A stretch of DNA of 64,000 nt from MGNI01 sp964353875. GTDB lineage: Bacteria > Chloroflexota > Anaerolineae > Anaerolineales > E44-bin32. Below are positions 26,628 through 35,504 of the stretch, one piece after another. A program made the position numbers and the translations under genes. Every line of letters begins with the position of its first letter. Position 1 is the first letter of the stretch. Below the pieces are notes generated by a model that was given only the letters and a program-made list of their open reading frames with translations, made no database searches and had not been told where the DNA came from. The stretch covers positions 1 through 64,000 of the forward strand of contig CAYGXU010000005.1 in NCBI GenBank assembly GCA_964353875.1, in the 5' to 3' direction.

Positions 26628-27572
26628 ATGATCAAGACGAAGGATTTAACCAAACGCTTTGAAAAGACCCTAGCAGTCGATCGCTTGAGCGTTGCGGTGG
26701 AACAAGGCGAGGTATTCGGTTTCCTGGGACCGAATGGCGCAGGGAAGACGACCACGATCCGAATGCTGGCGGCGTTGATCTCAGCTACGTCGGGGGAAGC
26801 CCACGTTGCCGGCTATCAGCTGGGGCGCGAGGATACGAAAATCCGACGATATGTTGGCATCCTGACTGAATCACCTGGTCTCTATGATCGTCTGAGCGCC
26901 GAGCGTAACCTGTCGTTCTTTGCTCAACTTTACGAGGTAGATGATGTAGCCGGGCAAGTGGAGCGCTATTTGCGTATGTTGGGGTTGTGGGATCGACGGC
27001 ATGAAGAAGTGGGTACATTCTCAAAAGGGATGCGACAGAAATTGGCCATTGCACGAGCGTTATTGCATGAACCCAAAGTACTCTTCCTGGACGAGCCCAC
27101 CGGCGGCCTCGATCCTGAAGCGGCGCACTTGGTGCGTGAATTTATCGAGAGCCTAAAACACCAGGGCCGGACTATTTTCCTCTGTACTCACAATTTAAAC
27201 GAGGCTGATCGACTCTGTGATCGCATTGCGGTTTTTAATTCCCATCTTCTCGCCCTGGATACTCCTGCAGCTCTCAGGCGCCAGCTTTATGGACGTTCTG
27301 TGGTGTTCCATTTGAGCAAGAATGAGCCACGCTTCGAGACTACCTTACGCGCTTTCCCTTTTGTTCAAACGGTACAAGGAGTGGATAACAAACTCTTGGT
27401 GTCTTTGGAAGATCCGGAAGCGCAAAATCCCTACCTAATACGGGCATTGGTGGAGGCGGGCGCAGAGATTCAATTTGTAGGAGAAATTCGGCGATCCCTG
27501 GAAGATGTATACCTGCAGCTGATTCAGAGGGAAGAATCGCCGCTCGAGAAGAGAGGCGGCGACAATAGATAA
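26628..27572 (+). CDS. ABC transporter ATP-binding protein (second cassette)
   Basis: 314 residues. Walker A GPNGAGKTT, Q-loop ILTESPGLYD, signature FSKGMRQKLAIARAL, Walker B LFLDEPTGGLDP, H-loop CTHNLNEA. It is similar to the first cassette in all motifs but clearly diverged, so the two are old paralogues or separately acquired. Start ATG 26628 has AGGTGG 5 nt upstream. The GTG at 26619 overlaps that site. It pairs with the permease that starts 41 nt after its stop. Confidence 0.94.
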   Translation: MIKTKDLTKRFEKTLAVDRLSVAVEQGEVFGFLGPNGAGKTTTIRMLAALISATSGEAHVAGYQLGREDTKIRRYVGILTESPGLYDRLSAERNLSFFAQLYEVDDVAGQVERYLRMLGLWDRRHEEVGTFSKGMRQKLAIARALLHEPKVLFLDEPTGGLDPEAAHLVREFIESLKHQGRTIFLCTHNLNEADRLCDRIAVFNSHLLALDTPAALRRQLYGRSVVFHLSKNEPRFETTLRAFPFVQTVQGVDNKLLVSLEDPEAQNPYLIRALVEAGAEIQFVGEIRRSLEDVYLQLIQREESPLEKRGGDNR

Positions 27573-27613
27573 GCGTTTTTCACCTTGAGGATCAGGACAA
27601 AGGAGAGCGAGAG

Positions 27614-28411
27614 ATGTCCACAAGAAAGATTTGGGTGATCATTCGAAAGGAGTGGGCGGAGGTCTTTAAGAACAAGTTTGTGCTTCTTACGGTGGGTTTC
27701 CTGCCCTTATTTATGACTGCCCTGCCCCTGGTGATCATGGGAATCAGCGGCTCCTCTGGAGGTTTCGGGGAGATTGCCGCCGGTGATCTTCCCGGCGAAA
27801 TGATCAGCCTATGCGAAGGTCTCAGCGGTGGAGAATGCATGCAATATTTCATCGTCAGCCAGTTTATGTTGCTCTTTATGCTCACACCCCTGGCGATCCC
27901 GGTCACCATTGCATCGTACAGCGTCGTCGGGGAGAAGACAACACGCACGCTGGAACCCGTGCTGGCGACGCCGATCTCCACCTTTGAGTTGCTGCTGGGA
28001 AAAGCGCTGGCGGCGGCAATCCCGGCTGTGGCGGCTACCTGGCTGGGTTTCGGGATCTTCGCCATCGGCGCTTCGATTCTAGCAGTAGGACCAGGCGTAC
28101 TTCGAAACTTACTTGACCCCATTTGGTTGCTGACTATTTTTGTCCTCGGACCATTGCTCGCCATCGCCTCGGTCAGCGTGGCAGTGATGGTTTCTTCCAG
28201 GGCAAATGATCCTCGGGTGGCGGAGCAGTTGTCGATGCTGGTGGTAATCCCCCTATTGTTGGTGTTTTTTGGACAGATGCTCGGGTGGTTCTTCATTAAT
28301 AAAACTCTCATTTTATGGATGGCTTTGGTGTTGACCGTCATCGATGCAGGGCTGATGGCATTTGCCACTCAGCTATTCCGCCGTGAGACCATCCTCACGC
28401 GCTGGAGATAA
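27614..28411 (+). CDS. ABC-2 type permease (second cassette)
   Basis: 265 residues with six helices. N-terminal RKIWVIIRKEWAEVFKNKF and the coupling segment VGEKTTRTLEPVLATPISTFELLLGKAL are typical of ABC-2 permeases of the NatB/ABC-2 group. An extended loop of about 40 residues after helix 1 (SSGGFGEIAAGDLPGEMISLCEGLSGGEC) with two cysteines is predicted outside the membrane. Co-transcribed with the ATPase before it and the Ig-like protein after it (12 nt). Confidence 0.92.
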   Translation: MSTRKIWVIIRKEWAEVFKNKFVLLTVGFLPLFMTALPLVIMGISGSSGGFGEIAAGDLPGEMISLCEGLSGGECMQYFIVSQFMLLFMLTPLAIPVTIASYSVVGEKTTRTLEPVLATPISTFELLLGKALAAAIPAVAATWLGFGIFAIGASILAVGPGVLRNLLDPIWLLTIFVLGPLLAIASVSVAVMVSSRANDPRVAEQLSMLVVIPLLLVFFGQMLGWFFINKTLILWMALVLTVIDAGLMAFATQLFRRETILTRWR

Positions 28412-28423
28412 TGGAGGGGAACA

Positions 28424-29179
28424 ATGAAGAAATGCATCCCGTGCACACTTTGCTTTCTTTTCTTCGCTTTGCTTCTCATACCTGTCCGTGGTCAAGCACA
28501 GGAAGAGGATGAGGCTTTAAAGTTGGCGATCAGTCGAGATTTTGGTTACGGCGGTGGGACGCGTATCCAGGGACGTTTCAGCATGCGTGCCAGTGGTCCG
28601 GAAGATCTGAATCGGGTGGAATTTCTCATCGATGAGCAAGTCGTGTTTACCGACAGCGAGCCCCCCTATCGTTACAATTTCAGCACTGGGGAATATCCTC
28701 CAGGCGTGCATGCCTTGAGTGCCATTGGCTATCGCCAGGATGGCAGTACGCTGCCAGCAACGACCTGGACCTTTGAATTCGTGACCGCTGAGCAGGCACA
28801 CGCCGATATGATCAAGATAGTGGGACCGATCCTGGGGGTGATTGTGGTCTTTATGCTAGTTGGCGTGCTCGCTCCGTTTCTCATGGGGAAACGGAAAGGC
28901 GGATTTCGACCGGGCGAGTACGGAGTCGCAGGTGGGGCGGTCTGCAGGCGCTGCGGACTGCCTTTCGGCCGTCACTTGCTCTCGCCAAATTTGATCCTTG
29001 GTAAAATGGAGCGCTGTCCCCATTGTGGCAAGTGGATGATTGCGCCCAGCGCAAGCAAGGCGGAGCTGGAGGCCGCGGAGGCCCGACTGCAAAGCGACTA
29101 TGAACTCGGTCGCTTGAATCCCGAGGAAGATGAGGAGGAAAAGCTCAAGCGTATGCTGGATGAATCGCGTTTCAATTAA
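28424..29179 (+). CDS. Secreted Ig-like domain, one membrane helix and zinc ribbon
   Basis: 251 residues in three parts. A signal peptide (MKKCIPCTLCFLFFALLLIPVRGQA) leads to an Ig-like beta domain (about 30-120; DLNRVEFLIDEQVVFTDSEPPY then GVHALSAIGY). A transmembrane helix follows (about 132-155). The cytoplasmic part has a zinc ribbon CRRCGLPFGRH...CPHCGKW and an acidic coiled tail. This outside-in layout suggests a sensor or adaptor for the ABC exporters encoded just before it (12 nt). No known family name could be given. Confidence 0.75.
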   Translation: MKKCIPCTLCFLFFALLLIPVRGQAQEEDEALKLAISRDFGYGGGTRIQGRFSMRASGPEDLNRVEFLIDEQVVFTDSEPPYRYNFSTGEYPPGVHALSAIGYRQDGSTLPATTWTFEFVTAEQAHADMIKIVGPILGVIVVFMLVGVLAPFLMGKRKGGFRPGEYGVAGGAVCRRCGLPFGRHLLSPNLILGKMERCPHCGKWMIAPSASKAELEAAEARLQSDYELGRLNPEEDEEEKLKRMLDESRFN

Positions 29180-29471
29180 AAATGCGATATAGGTAGGAGT
29201 GGGTTCTGAATATTACCTCCGGCCATAGGAAGGAAAAGGTCGGCATGGACATCACACTAGCCCGCGTCTGGGGGTTGTGTTATAGTCGAGCGGGAAGGGT
29301 TGGGGGTAGGTAATTCTTTGGGAACCCATTTTTTTATTTTACGGTGGAGACGATCATATCGCAGGACCATATTAATCTATATGCGATAATTAAGATAGTA
29401 AATATCTATAAAAATCACTCAAATCTATTTCTAATTCGCATCCTGGTGATATGGATTGGAGGGAAAAACCC

Positions 29472-30161
29472 ATGGAACCTGTTGAGCCGTCACAACCCCA
29501 GCCGCAAGAGAGTCGCGATCCCATCAGCCGAGATCCGGTCGACAATCTCCGCAGCATGATTGGAAGACGTCCGAGAAAAGCCGAAGTAGGTAAAACAGCC
29601 TCAACCTTATGGCGCGTCGCGGCGATACTCTCACTGATTATCAATCTGCTATTCTTGTTCCTGATCTACGCAATTGGAAGACGTTTGTTCATCCTGAAAA
29701 CGGATGTCGCTGAGCCGTTGCTTGAGAATGTCTCCGCGTTTGTCAGCCAGGTGGAGGAAACCAGTATTCAAACCGATGTGAAAGTCACTGGACAGATACC
29801 AGTCGTCTTTGATCTTCCTTTACAGCAAACCACCGTTATTACGCTTTCAGAGGAGACGCGTATTGAAGGAGCCAGCTTGAGTATACGTTCGGCGACTTTT
29901 TCAATTGATGCGCCGGCATCCGTGACCTTGCCTTCGGGTTCTCAATTGCCCATTACGCTCAATCTTACTATCCCGGTGAATACAACCGTTCCGGTGGAAT
30001 TGATAGTGCCTGTCAATCTCTCGTTGGCCGAGTCGAAGATCTCCCCTTCGTTTGAGGCCTTACAAAAGTTAGTTGAGCCCTATCAGGCACTTGCTGAAGA
30101 AGCGCCAGATTGTTGGCAGAACCTTCTTTGGGGCGGGGAATGTCCATCCATCACCGATTGA
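29472..30161 (+). CDS. Single-pass membrane protein with extracytoplasmic domain, unknown function
   Basis: About 229 residues. A Pro/Gln-rich cytoplasmic start (about 50 residues, including SRDPVDNLRSMIGRRPRK) is followed by one helix (about 52-74) and an extracytoplasmic part. That part has alternating hydrophobic beta segments such as VKVTGQIPVVFDLPLQQTT and LPITLNLTIPVNTTVPVEL. ATG 29472 has GGAGGG 8 nt upstream. It follows the block above after 290 bp and may have its own promoter. Family not recognised. Confidence 0.7.
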   Translation: MEPVEPSQPQPQESRDPISRDPVDNLRSMIGRRPRKAEVGKTASTLWRVAAILSLIINLLFLFLIYAIGRRLFILKTDVAEPLLENVSAFVSQVEETSIQTDVKVTGQIPVVFDLPLQQTTVITLSEETRIEGASLSIRSATFSIDAPASVTLPSGSQLPITLNLTIPVNTTVPVELIVPVNLSLAESKISPSFEALQKLVEPYQALAEEAPDCWQNLLWGGECPSITD

Positions 30162-30188
30162 TCCATCCTGTACGATGATGAGCGTTTG

Positions 30189-30264
30189 CATATCTTTTTC
30201 AAACCGCCTTGGGCTGACGGATTAAGTGATTGGGGAGCATAAGTCACCTTACAAAAAAGATATG
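30189..30264. repeat. 11-bp inverted repeat between genes
   Basis: CATATCTTTTT (30189-30199) and AAAAAGATATG (30254-30264) are perfect arms 54 nt apart. They follow the stop of the preceding gene by 28 nt and could form a terminator-like stem. Confidence 0.4.
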
Positions 30265-30361
30265 ATGGTTCGTTAGATGATATTGGCATGGGATGGAGGG
30301 TTATTACGCTTATGCCTAAGTCAGAAAGTATGGTGGACTAAAGAGCGAAAGGCGATCAAGG

Positions 30362-31261
30362 GTGGAAGAAGAACATCCACTGGTGTGCGATTATGAAGGC
30401 TCCGATTATCAGAAGCAATTCTGGGAGTGCGGAGGCCGGGAATATGAGGACCGTGCTGAAGCACTTGCTTTACGCCGGCTGACCCCGAGCGCAGGGGGTC
30501 GACTATTGGAAGTGGGCGCAGGAGCAGGTAGGAATACTCCTCGTTTTGAAGGCTTCCGTCAGGTGGTTTTGTTGGATTATGCCCGCTCACAGCTGGCTTT
30601 GGCACAGCAACGGTTAGGGGCAAGTGATCGCTACTTATACGTTGAAGCGGATGCTTATCGGCTCCCTTTTGCACAAGGTGTATTTGAAGCGGTTGCGATG
30701 ATTCGCACAATACACCATATGGTCGATCCTTTGGCCGTGTTGAGACAAATCCATCACGTTTTATGTTGCGAGGGTTTATTTATCCTCGAATATGCCAATA
30801 AACGCAATGTGAAGGCAATTGCGCGTTGGATTCTGAATAAGCAAACCTGGAACCCATTTGATCGACAGCCGGTCGAATTCGAGTTGCTTAATTTCGATTT
30901 CCACCCCGCTGCGGTTCGAGTTTGGCTGGGAGAAGCTGGGTTTAAAATTACCCGTCAGTTAACGGTGTCACATTTTCGCTTGGATTGGCTCAAGCAGCGA
31001 GTACCTCTAAAGGTCCTGGTCACCTTTGATTCATGCCTGCAATGGACAGGCAATTGGTGGCAATTATCCCCCAGTGTTTTTGTACAATCGGTCGCGACTG
31101 GGGAGAGGCGCCCTGCGCCAGAGGGAGCTTTCTGGCGTTGCCCTATATGCGAGTCAATCGATATTGAAGAAGCTAAACAGGGATTGCATTGTTCGGGTTG
31201 TCGACGATTGTGGCCTCTCCGTGATGGCATTTATGATTTCAAAGAGCCGCTGACTACCTGA
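30362..31261 (+). CDS. Class I SAM methyltransferase with C-terminal zinc-ribbon (Trm112-like) segment
   Basis: 299 residues with a GTG start at 30362. Motif I RLLEVGAGAGRN is followed by VVLLDYARSQL and a D-A acidic pair (EADAYRLPF), a Rossmann methyltransferase of the Methyltransf_11 type. The last 45 residues hold CPICESI...LHCSGCRRLWPLRDGIYDF, like the YcaR/Trm112 zinc ribbon. The substrate is unknown. It stands alone, convergent with the DUF2087 gene 25 bp away. Confidence 0.87.
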   Translation: MEEEHPLVCDYEGSDYQKQFWECGGREYEDRAEALALRRLTPSAGGRLLEVGAGAGRNTPRFEGFRQVVLLDYARSQLALAQQRLGASDRYLYVEADAYRLPFAQGVFEAVAMIRTIHHMVDPLAVLRQIHHVLCCEGLFILEYANKRNVKAIARWILNKQTWNPFDRQPVEFELLNFDFHPAAVRVWLGEAGFKITRQLTVSHFRLDWLKQRVPLKVLVTFDSCLQWTGNWWQLSPSVFVQSVATGERRPAPEGAFWRCPICESIDIEEAKQGLHCSGCRRLWPLRDGIYDFKEPLTT

Positions 31262-31286
31262 TCTGCGGCGTTTTTGATCGCCCTTC

Positions 31287-31835
31287 CTAATCGGGAGGGG
31301 AATTGTCCTGATCGCTCTGATCAGGATCCGGTCGCCAATAGATCCCTCCTTCGCGTAGCATCAATCCCTCGCCGATCATTTCCCGCCGCATTGTGGCAGT
31401 GTCCTCGTGATAGGAGAGCAAATGCTGATTGATCTCCGCCTCGGTATATCGAATGCCGTGATCGAAGGTCTTAGCAATATATCGCAGAATGACCTGACGC
31501 TTTTTCCATTGGGCTGGAAGGATTTTCAAATGTCCATCGGGCAAGGAGTAATGATCCAGGACATCGCGCTCATAAGCCCCTAAGTCGATCTCTGAAACGA
31601 TCCCTTGCAGCTCTTCTTTTGAAAGCAGACGCTGAGCCATCTTCTCCAGAGTGCCAGGCTCAAGATGATAATAACGGTAGTATCCAGCAGTACGCGCCGA
31701 TACAAGCCCAGCTTCGCTTAGACGGCTGAGATGATGGGAGACGGTGGAGGGGCGTAATTGAAGCGTGGATGCCTGTGTCGATCGATCGTGGCCGAGGAAG
31801 ATGAGGAATTTCAAAGGCTTATTTTGGCCGTCCAT
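31287..31835 (-). CDS. ArsR-type regulator with DUF2087, N-terminus shortened
   Basis: 182 residues. The wing region QLRPSTVSHHLSRLSEAGLVSAR is a clear ArsR helix-turn-helix. The C-terminal half is DUF2087: LPDGHLKILPAQWKKRQVILRYI, RYTEAEINQHLLSYHEDTATMRREMI then GLMLREGGIYWR. Family members normally have an extra helix of about 10-15 residues (ADETRLRILGLLA) and 3-4 more residues in the turn. Here the N-terminus is MDGQNKPLKFLIFLGHDR, so the DNA-binding part looks damaged and the gene may be decaying. A CCCGAT/ATCGGG hairpin lies 25 bp upstream of the start. Confidence 0.8.
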   Translation of the reverse strand: MDGQNKPLKFLIFLGHDRSTQASTLQLRPSTVSHHLSRLSEAGLVSARTAGYYRYYHLEPGTLEKMAQRLLSKEELQGIVSEIDLGAYERDVLDHYSLPDGHLKILPAQWKKRQVILRYIAKTFDHGIRYTEAEINQHLLSYHEDTATMRREMIGEGLMLREGGIYWRPDPDQSDQDNSPPD

Positions 31836-31928
31836 TATGTACGGACGAAGGGGAACCCGATAAAGAAGATCGGGTGAGAGCTGGATATGAGATATATCCA
31901 GATGATACCCGTTGTTGCAGGATACTAT

Positions 31929-32540
31929 CTAACGAGGTCCGATCTCACCCTGCAGAGAGGGGATCAAGCAGCAGACCTCCATTTCGAGGCAGTTCGAGGG
32001 CTTGATGAATTCCCCCAACTCTTGATCCATACAGCTTTGGAGAATTTCCTGCCAGGCAGGGATCGAACCTGCAATGGGAAGCAGCCACTTACTCATGATG
32101 ATAACGGGCTCTTGTGAGATCTCCTTACGATGGATGAAGAAGGTGTTCACACTGACAGGCAAGTCGAAATAGACTTCCACTTGGCAATCCGCTTTTAGCC
32201 CATCCCAGCCGGCGATGCCAAACCGGTCACGCGCCTCGTTCACCTGAATCACGATGGCCACATGACCATATTCAGCGCTGAAGCCATACTCGCCATGCAG
32301 AATGACGACGACATCGCCGACTTGTGGGACTTGATCATAAGGGAAACGTTGTGCTCGAGCAGAGGAAAGCCAATCTTTTGCATGTCCCATGACCTGCGGA
32401 ATATCAGGACGGTGGAGGTAGGCGAAGTCGGTACATTGGCAGGTACTAACAGAAGCGCTCACTTGTATGGGTTGGTAAAGAATAGACGATAACAGAGGGA
32501 AACTAAGCAGGCATAATATACGCTTGGACAACCGACTCAT
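31929..32540 (-). CDS. Secreted CHAP-domain (NlpC/P60-like) amidase
   Basis: About 203 residues. The ATG at 32540 is preferred because GGTGGAG lies 8 nt upstream. It then begins MSRLSKRILCLLSFPLLSS, a good signal peptide. The CHAP domain has CQCTDFAYLHRPDIP (nucleophile Cys), PQVGDVVVILHGEYGFSAEYGHVAIVIQV (His) and an Asn/Asp later. CHAP proteins cleave peptidoglycan crosslinks or glutathionylspermidine. The last 50 residues are not part of the domain and include a cysteine-rich end. No immunity-type neighbour is seen. Confidence 0.85.
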   Translation of the reverse strand: MSRLSKRILCLLSFPLLSSILYQPIQVSASVSTCQCTDFAYLHRPDIPQVMGHAKDWLSSARAQRFPYDQVPQVGDVVVILHGEYGFSAEYGHVAIVIQVNEARDRFGIAGWDGLKADCQVEVYFDLPVSVNTFFIHRKEISQEPVIIMSKWLLPIAGSIPAWQEILQSCMDQELGEFIKPSNCLEMEVCCLIPSLQGEIGPR

Positions 32541-33409
32541 TCTACTTACTCCACCAACAACGCTCATGTCACCAATGTTCAAAAGGTGGGCAGCTTCTGT
32601 TAATAAAAGAAATAAGTTCGCCTGCTTACCGCTGACATTCACACACAAAGAAGATGGACTTCTTTATGGCGTGATTACCAGATCAGGTCGGGATTAAAAC
32701 ATAATAGGCGGACGGGATCATGCCACCACCCTTTTGATGATATGCTTCCAGGGGGGAATGCTTCGCAAATCCGCTCTGCCAATGTTCACGATAACACTTG
32801 AAGAACAGGATAGTACCTTACAAAATCCTTTCAATATTGAAGTTTACTTTGGGGAGAAATCGAAGTCGTGGTCACAATGGAGGCGTGCGGAAAGAATGGG
32901 CTTGTAGGGAGATGCGCGCGCTTACAAGGATTAGCACGGATTGAGGTATGATTACGATACGAAGATTAACTTATACGTGCGAATTTGGCGAAAAATCGCT
33001 ACAAGGGCTTCAGTCTTCTGGGAAAGATTCTGCATGTAGGGCTAAGAAGTTGCGACTCAGGGAGAACTTGGGATGAAGCTCGACTAACCGGTGCAATGAG
33101 TTAGATCCATCAGTGGACTGTCTTACTTGGGATGCACGCGACTATATCGCCATGATTTTCGTATAAGAGCAGTGAGAGATAGCGCCAGAACTCATCTTCT
33201 TGATCCGAATGGACCGTGAGAAACTCAACTGNNNNNNNNNNNNNNNNNNNNNNNNNNNNNNNNNNNNNNNNNNNNNNNNNNNNNNNNNNNNNNNNNNNNN
33301 NNNNNNNNNNNNNNNNNNNNNNNNNNNNNNNAGATAGCGCCAGAACTCATCTTCTTGATCCGAATGGACCGTGAGAAACTCAACTGGATTGACAGATAGG
33401 AGGAAAGCA
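32541..33409. other. Intergenic region with assembly join
   Basis: No gene or RNA was recognised. The 55 bases at 33177-33231 reappear exactly at 33332-33386 across the 100 N, so the gap holds no missing sequence. Upstream of the CHAP gene no clear promoter was found. Confidence 0.7.
33177..33386. other. Assembly gap flanked by identical 55-bp ends
   Basis: AGATAGCGCCAGAACTCATC... is complete on both sides of the gap (33232-33331). This is the same length of overlap as at 17801, consistent with one assembler word size. Confidence 0.92.
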
Positions 33410-34051
33410 ATGCGACGCTCGAACATTATCACCATCGCTGGAGGGGGGCTTATTCTGACCGGGATCTTATTTTTGCTTCAGAGTCTTGGGGTAATTGGCA
33501 ACGTTCTGACTTTACTATGGGCTTTGCTTTTCGCCGTGGCAGGCGGGATCTTCCTTTATGTATATTGGATCAACCGAGATCAGTGGTGGGTGATCATTCC
33601 GGGTTTTTCCTTACTGGGTCTTGGGGCATTAATCGCCATCGCCGAGTATGGCCCCCAGACGATCGACGAATTGGCCGCAGGGGTGTTCCTGGGCAGCATC
33701 GGTTTGAGTTTTCTGGTGATCTACTTACTCAAGCGCGAACACTGGTGGGCCATCATCCCTGGCGGAGTGGTGCTCTCGGTGGCAGTGATGGTTGCTCTGA
33801 GTTCTTTCGTGAGCGAGGAAGATTGGATCGCGGCGGTGCTCTTCTTTGGGATGACACTCACATTCGTCGTGCTGGCTCTTTTGCCGATGCCTCAGGGTCG
33901 CATGACTTGGGCTTATATCCCAGCCGCCGTATTTTTTGTCATCGGCATCATTATTCTTGGGGCAGCAACGGAGAGCATGGTTTACATTTTGCCCGGGGTG
34001 ATTATCGCGGTTGGGTTATTTATTCTCTTGCGTGCCCTCTTCAAGCGCTAA
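33410..34051 (+). CDS. Polytopic membrane protein (LiaF/DUF5668-like helices)
   Basis: 213 residues. ATG 33410 has AGGAGG 6 nt upstream. Eight hydrophobic segments are arranged in repeated pairs, each pair separated by a short loop with WW (DQWWVIIPG, EHWWAIIPGG), which looks like an internal duplication of a two-helix unit. It resembles the N-terminal LiaI/LiaF-type helices of the next gene. A structural or envelope-stress role is possible. Function is unknown. Confidence 0.75.
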   Translation: MRRSNIITIAGGGLILTGILFLLQSLGVIGNVLTLLWALLFAVAGGIFLYVYWINRDQWWVIIPGFSLLGLGALIAIAEYGPQTIDELAAGVFLGSIGLSFLVIYLLKREHWWAIIPGGVVLSVAVMVALSSFVSEEDWIAAVLFFGMTLTFVVLALLPMPQGRMTWAYIPAAVFFVIGIIILGAATESMVYILPGVIIAVGLFILLRALFKR

Positions 34052-34329
34052 GACTTTACGGGTTAGGCTTGAATTGCTGAGTGCAAATCAGGACAGTTGG
34101 TTTCATATGACTGTAGGCGTAACCCAGTCAAATACAACTTTGGCATTTTAAAGCACCTGTAGATTGGGTTCGAAAGGCGGGTCATTTCTGAGCAAGCCCA
34201 GGATCATTTGCGGGAATGTTCATGGCCAGCGCCAATCGAAAACTATTACACCGTCGGATTTGCTCGAGTCTAGCCGTTTGAACATTGCTTCTGTAATATG
34301 GTTCACTCGAATTTTTCAGGGAGGTTGGG

Positions 34330-35247
34330 ATGAAAAGCGAATTCCGACGAGGTGGATTCGTGGGACCGATCATATTGATCGGGCTTGGTGTCGTATTCCT
34401 ACTCAATAATCTGGGTGTATTGGAATGGGGTGTGTGGGAAACGTTGCTACGATTGTGGCCATTACTGCTGATTGCAATCGGGCTGGATTTGCTCATCCCT
34501 CGTCGTTCAGCAGCCGGGACAATGGTGTCTTTGATTGTGATCCTAGCGCTCATCGCTGGGGCTGTTTGGCTGGTCAGTGTTCGCGGCGGTGGGGAGATTG
34601 CGCCCAGGCTGGAAAAGATCGATCAACCCCTCGAGAAGACCGAAAAGGCGGAGATATTGCTCGAGCCAGGAGCGGGAGTGATCCGTATGGACGCCCTCCA
34701 GAATTCAAACCTGCTCTTGGTGGGAAGGTTGGGATTGAGCCGAGGTCAACGCGTGGAACGCGAGATTGCCAGTGGGGATGGATTGACCAGAATTCATCTT
34801 CAAAGTGTGGGAGGCTGGCTCTGGCCGGCATACAGCGCCGACGCCGATTCAGAAGCTGGCAGAGGCGAATGGAGATTGAGGGTCCATCCGGATCCCATGC
34901 TGCGTTTGAATGTGGAACTCGGTGCGGGTGAGGTAGAGTTGGATTTATCAGATTTGAATTTGGAGGTTCTGCAAGTAGATGTGGGCGTCGGAAAAATCGT
35001 TGTCAGATTACCTGCGGAGGGGGATTTTGATGTGTCCCTTGAGGGAGGTATTGGGGCAATGGAGGTCGTTGTTCCGCGTGGATTAGCAGTCCGAATCCGG
35101 GTCAGCGCGGGATTGACCAGTACAAAACTCGACGGTTTTATTAAACAAGGTGAGGTGTATTATTCTCCTGGGGCGGAGAACGCCGATGAAGTGATCGATC
35201 TAAGCCTCAATCAGGCCATCGGCATTTTGATCGTTCGGTATGAATGA
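34330..35247 (+). CDS. LiaF-like envelope stress protein (LiaI-LiaF TM region plus beta domain)
   Basis: 305 residues. Three or four helices at the N-terminus (FVGPIILIGLGVVFLLNNLG, LWPLLLIAIGLDLLIP) are the LiaI-LiaF-like TM region. The rest is an extracytoplasmic or cytoplasmic beta-solenoid (toastrack) with repeats such as LELGAGEVELDLSDLNLEVLQVDVG and GGIGAMEVVVPRGLAVRIRVSAG. In Bacillus LiaF inhibits the LiaRS system that responds to cell-wall antibiotics. No LiaRS pair is next to this gene. GGGAGG lies 5 nt before the start at 34330. Confidence 0.85.
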   Translation: MKSEFRRGGFVGPIILIGLGVVFLLNNLGVLEWGVWETLLRLWPLLLIAIGLDLLIPRRSAAGTMVSLIVILALIAGAVWLVSVRGGGEIAPRLEKIDQPLEKTEKAEILLEPGAGVIRMDALQNSNLLLVGRLGLSRGQRVEREIASGDGLTRIHLQSVGGWLWPAYSADADSEAGRGEWRLRVHPDPMLRLNVELGAGEVELDLSDLNLEVLQVDVGVGKIVVRLPAEGDFDVSLEGGIGAMEVVVPRGLAVRIRVSAGLTSTKLDGFIKQGEVYYSPGAENADEVIDLSLNQAIGILIVRYE

Positions 35248-35261
35248 ATCTTGCGAGAGAG

Positions 35262-35320
35262 AGCATTGATCGATCAATGCTATCTATATAGATAGGGCGC
35301 CAATGTTGGCGCCTTATTTA
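35262..35320 (+). terminator. Three consecutive palindromes ending in an intrinsic terminator
   Basis: AGCATTGATCGATCAATGCT (35262-35281, 20-bp perfect palindrome) is followed by TATCTATATAGATA (35281-35294) and then GGCGCCAATGTTGGCGCC (35296-35313) with TTATTTATT after it. The last is a good rho-independent terminator for the LiaF-like gene. The first two are unusual additions and could be regulator or resolvase-type sites. Confidence 0.75.
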
Positions 35321-35470
35321 TTGAAAGAATTTCCGGCGGCTGAGAATTAATGGCCTGATGAACTGCATAAATGAGGCTCGAGAAAATCTGCAGGAGGGGC
35401 AGTGAAGCAGAGCAGTAATGAAAAATGTGAGTATTGTGCCAGGATAGATTCAGGTCCCGGGTAAATCTGA

Positions 35471-35476
35471 TATAAT
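35471..35476 (+). promoter_or_regulatory. Possible -10 box of the SUOX-fold gene
   Basis: TATAAT 28 nt before the ATG at 35505. No convincing -35 box at 17 bp spacing. Confidence 0.4.
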
Positions 35477-35504
35477 CACTCCAATTATTATGGAGGGTAT
35501 TTCG

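Noticed and set aside
32050..32105. tRNA T-arm-like sequence GCAGGTTCGATCCCTGC on the minus strand
   Set aside because: The T-arm is perfect but no D-arm, anticodon arm or acceptor pairing could be found, and it lies within the CHAP reading frame.
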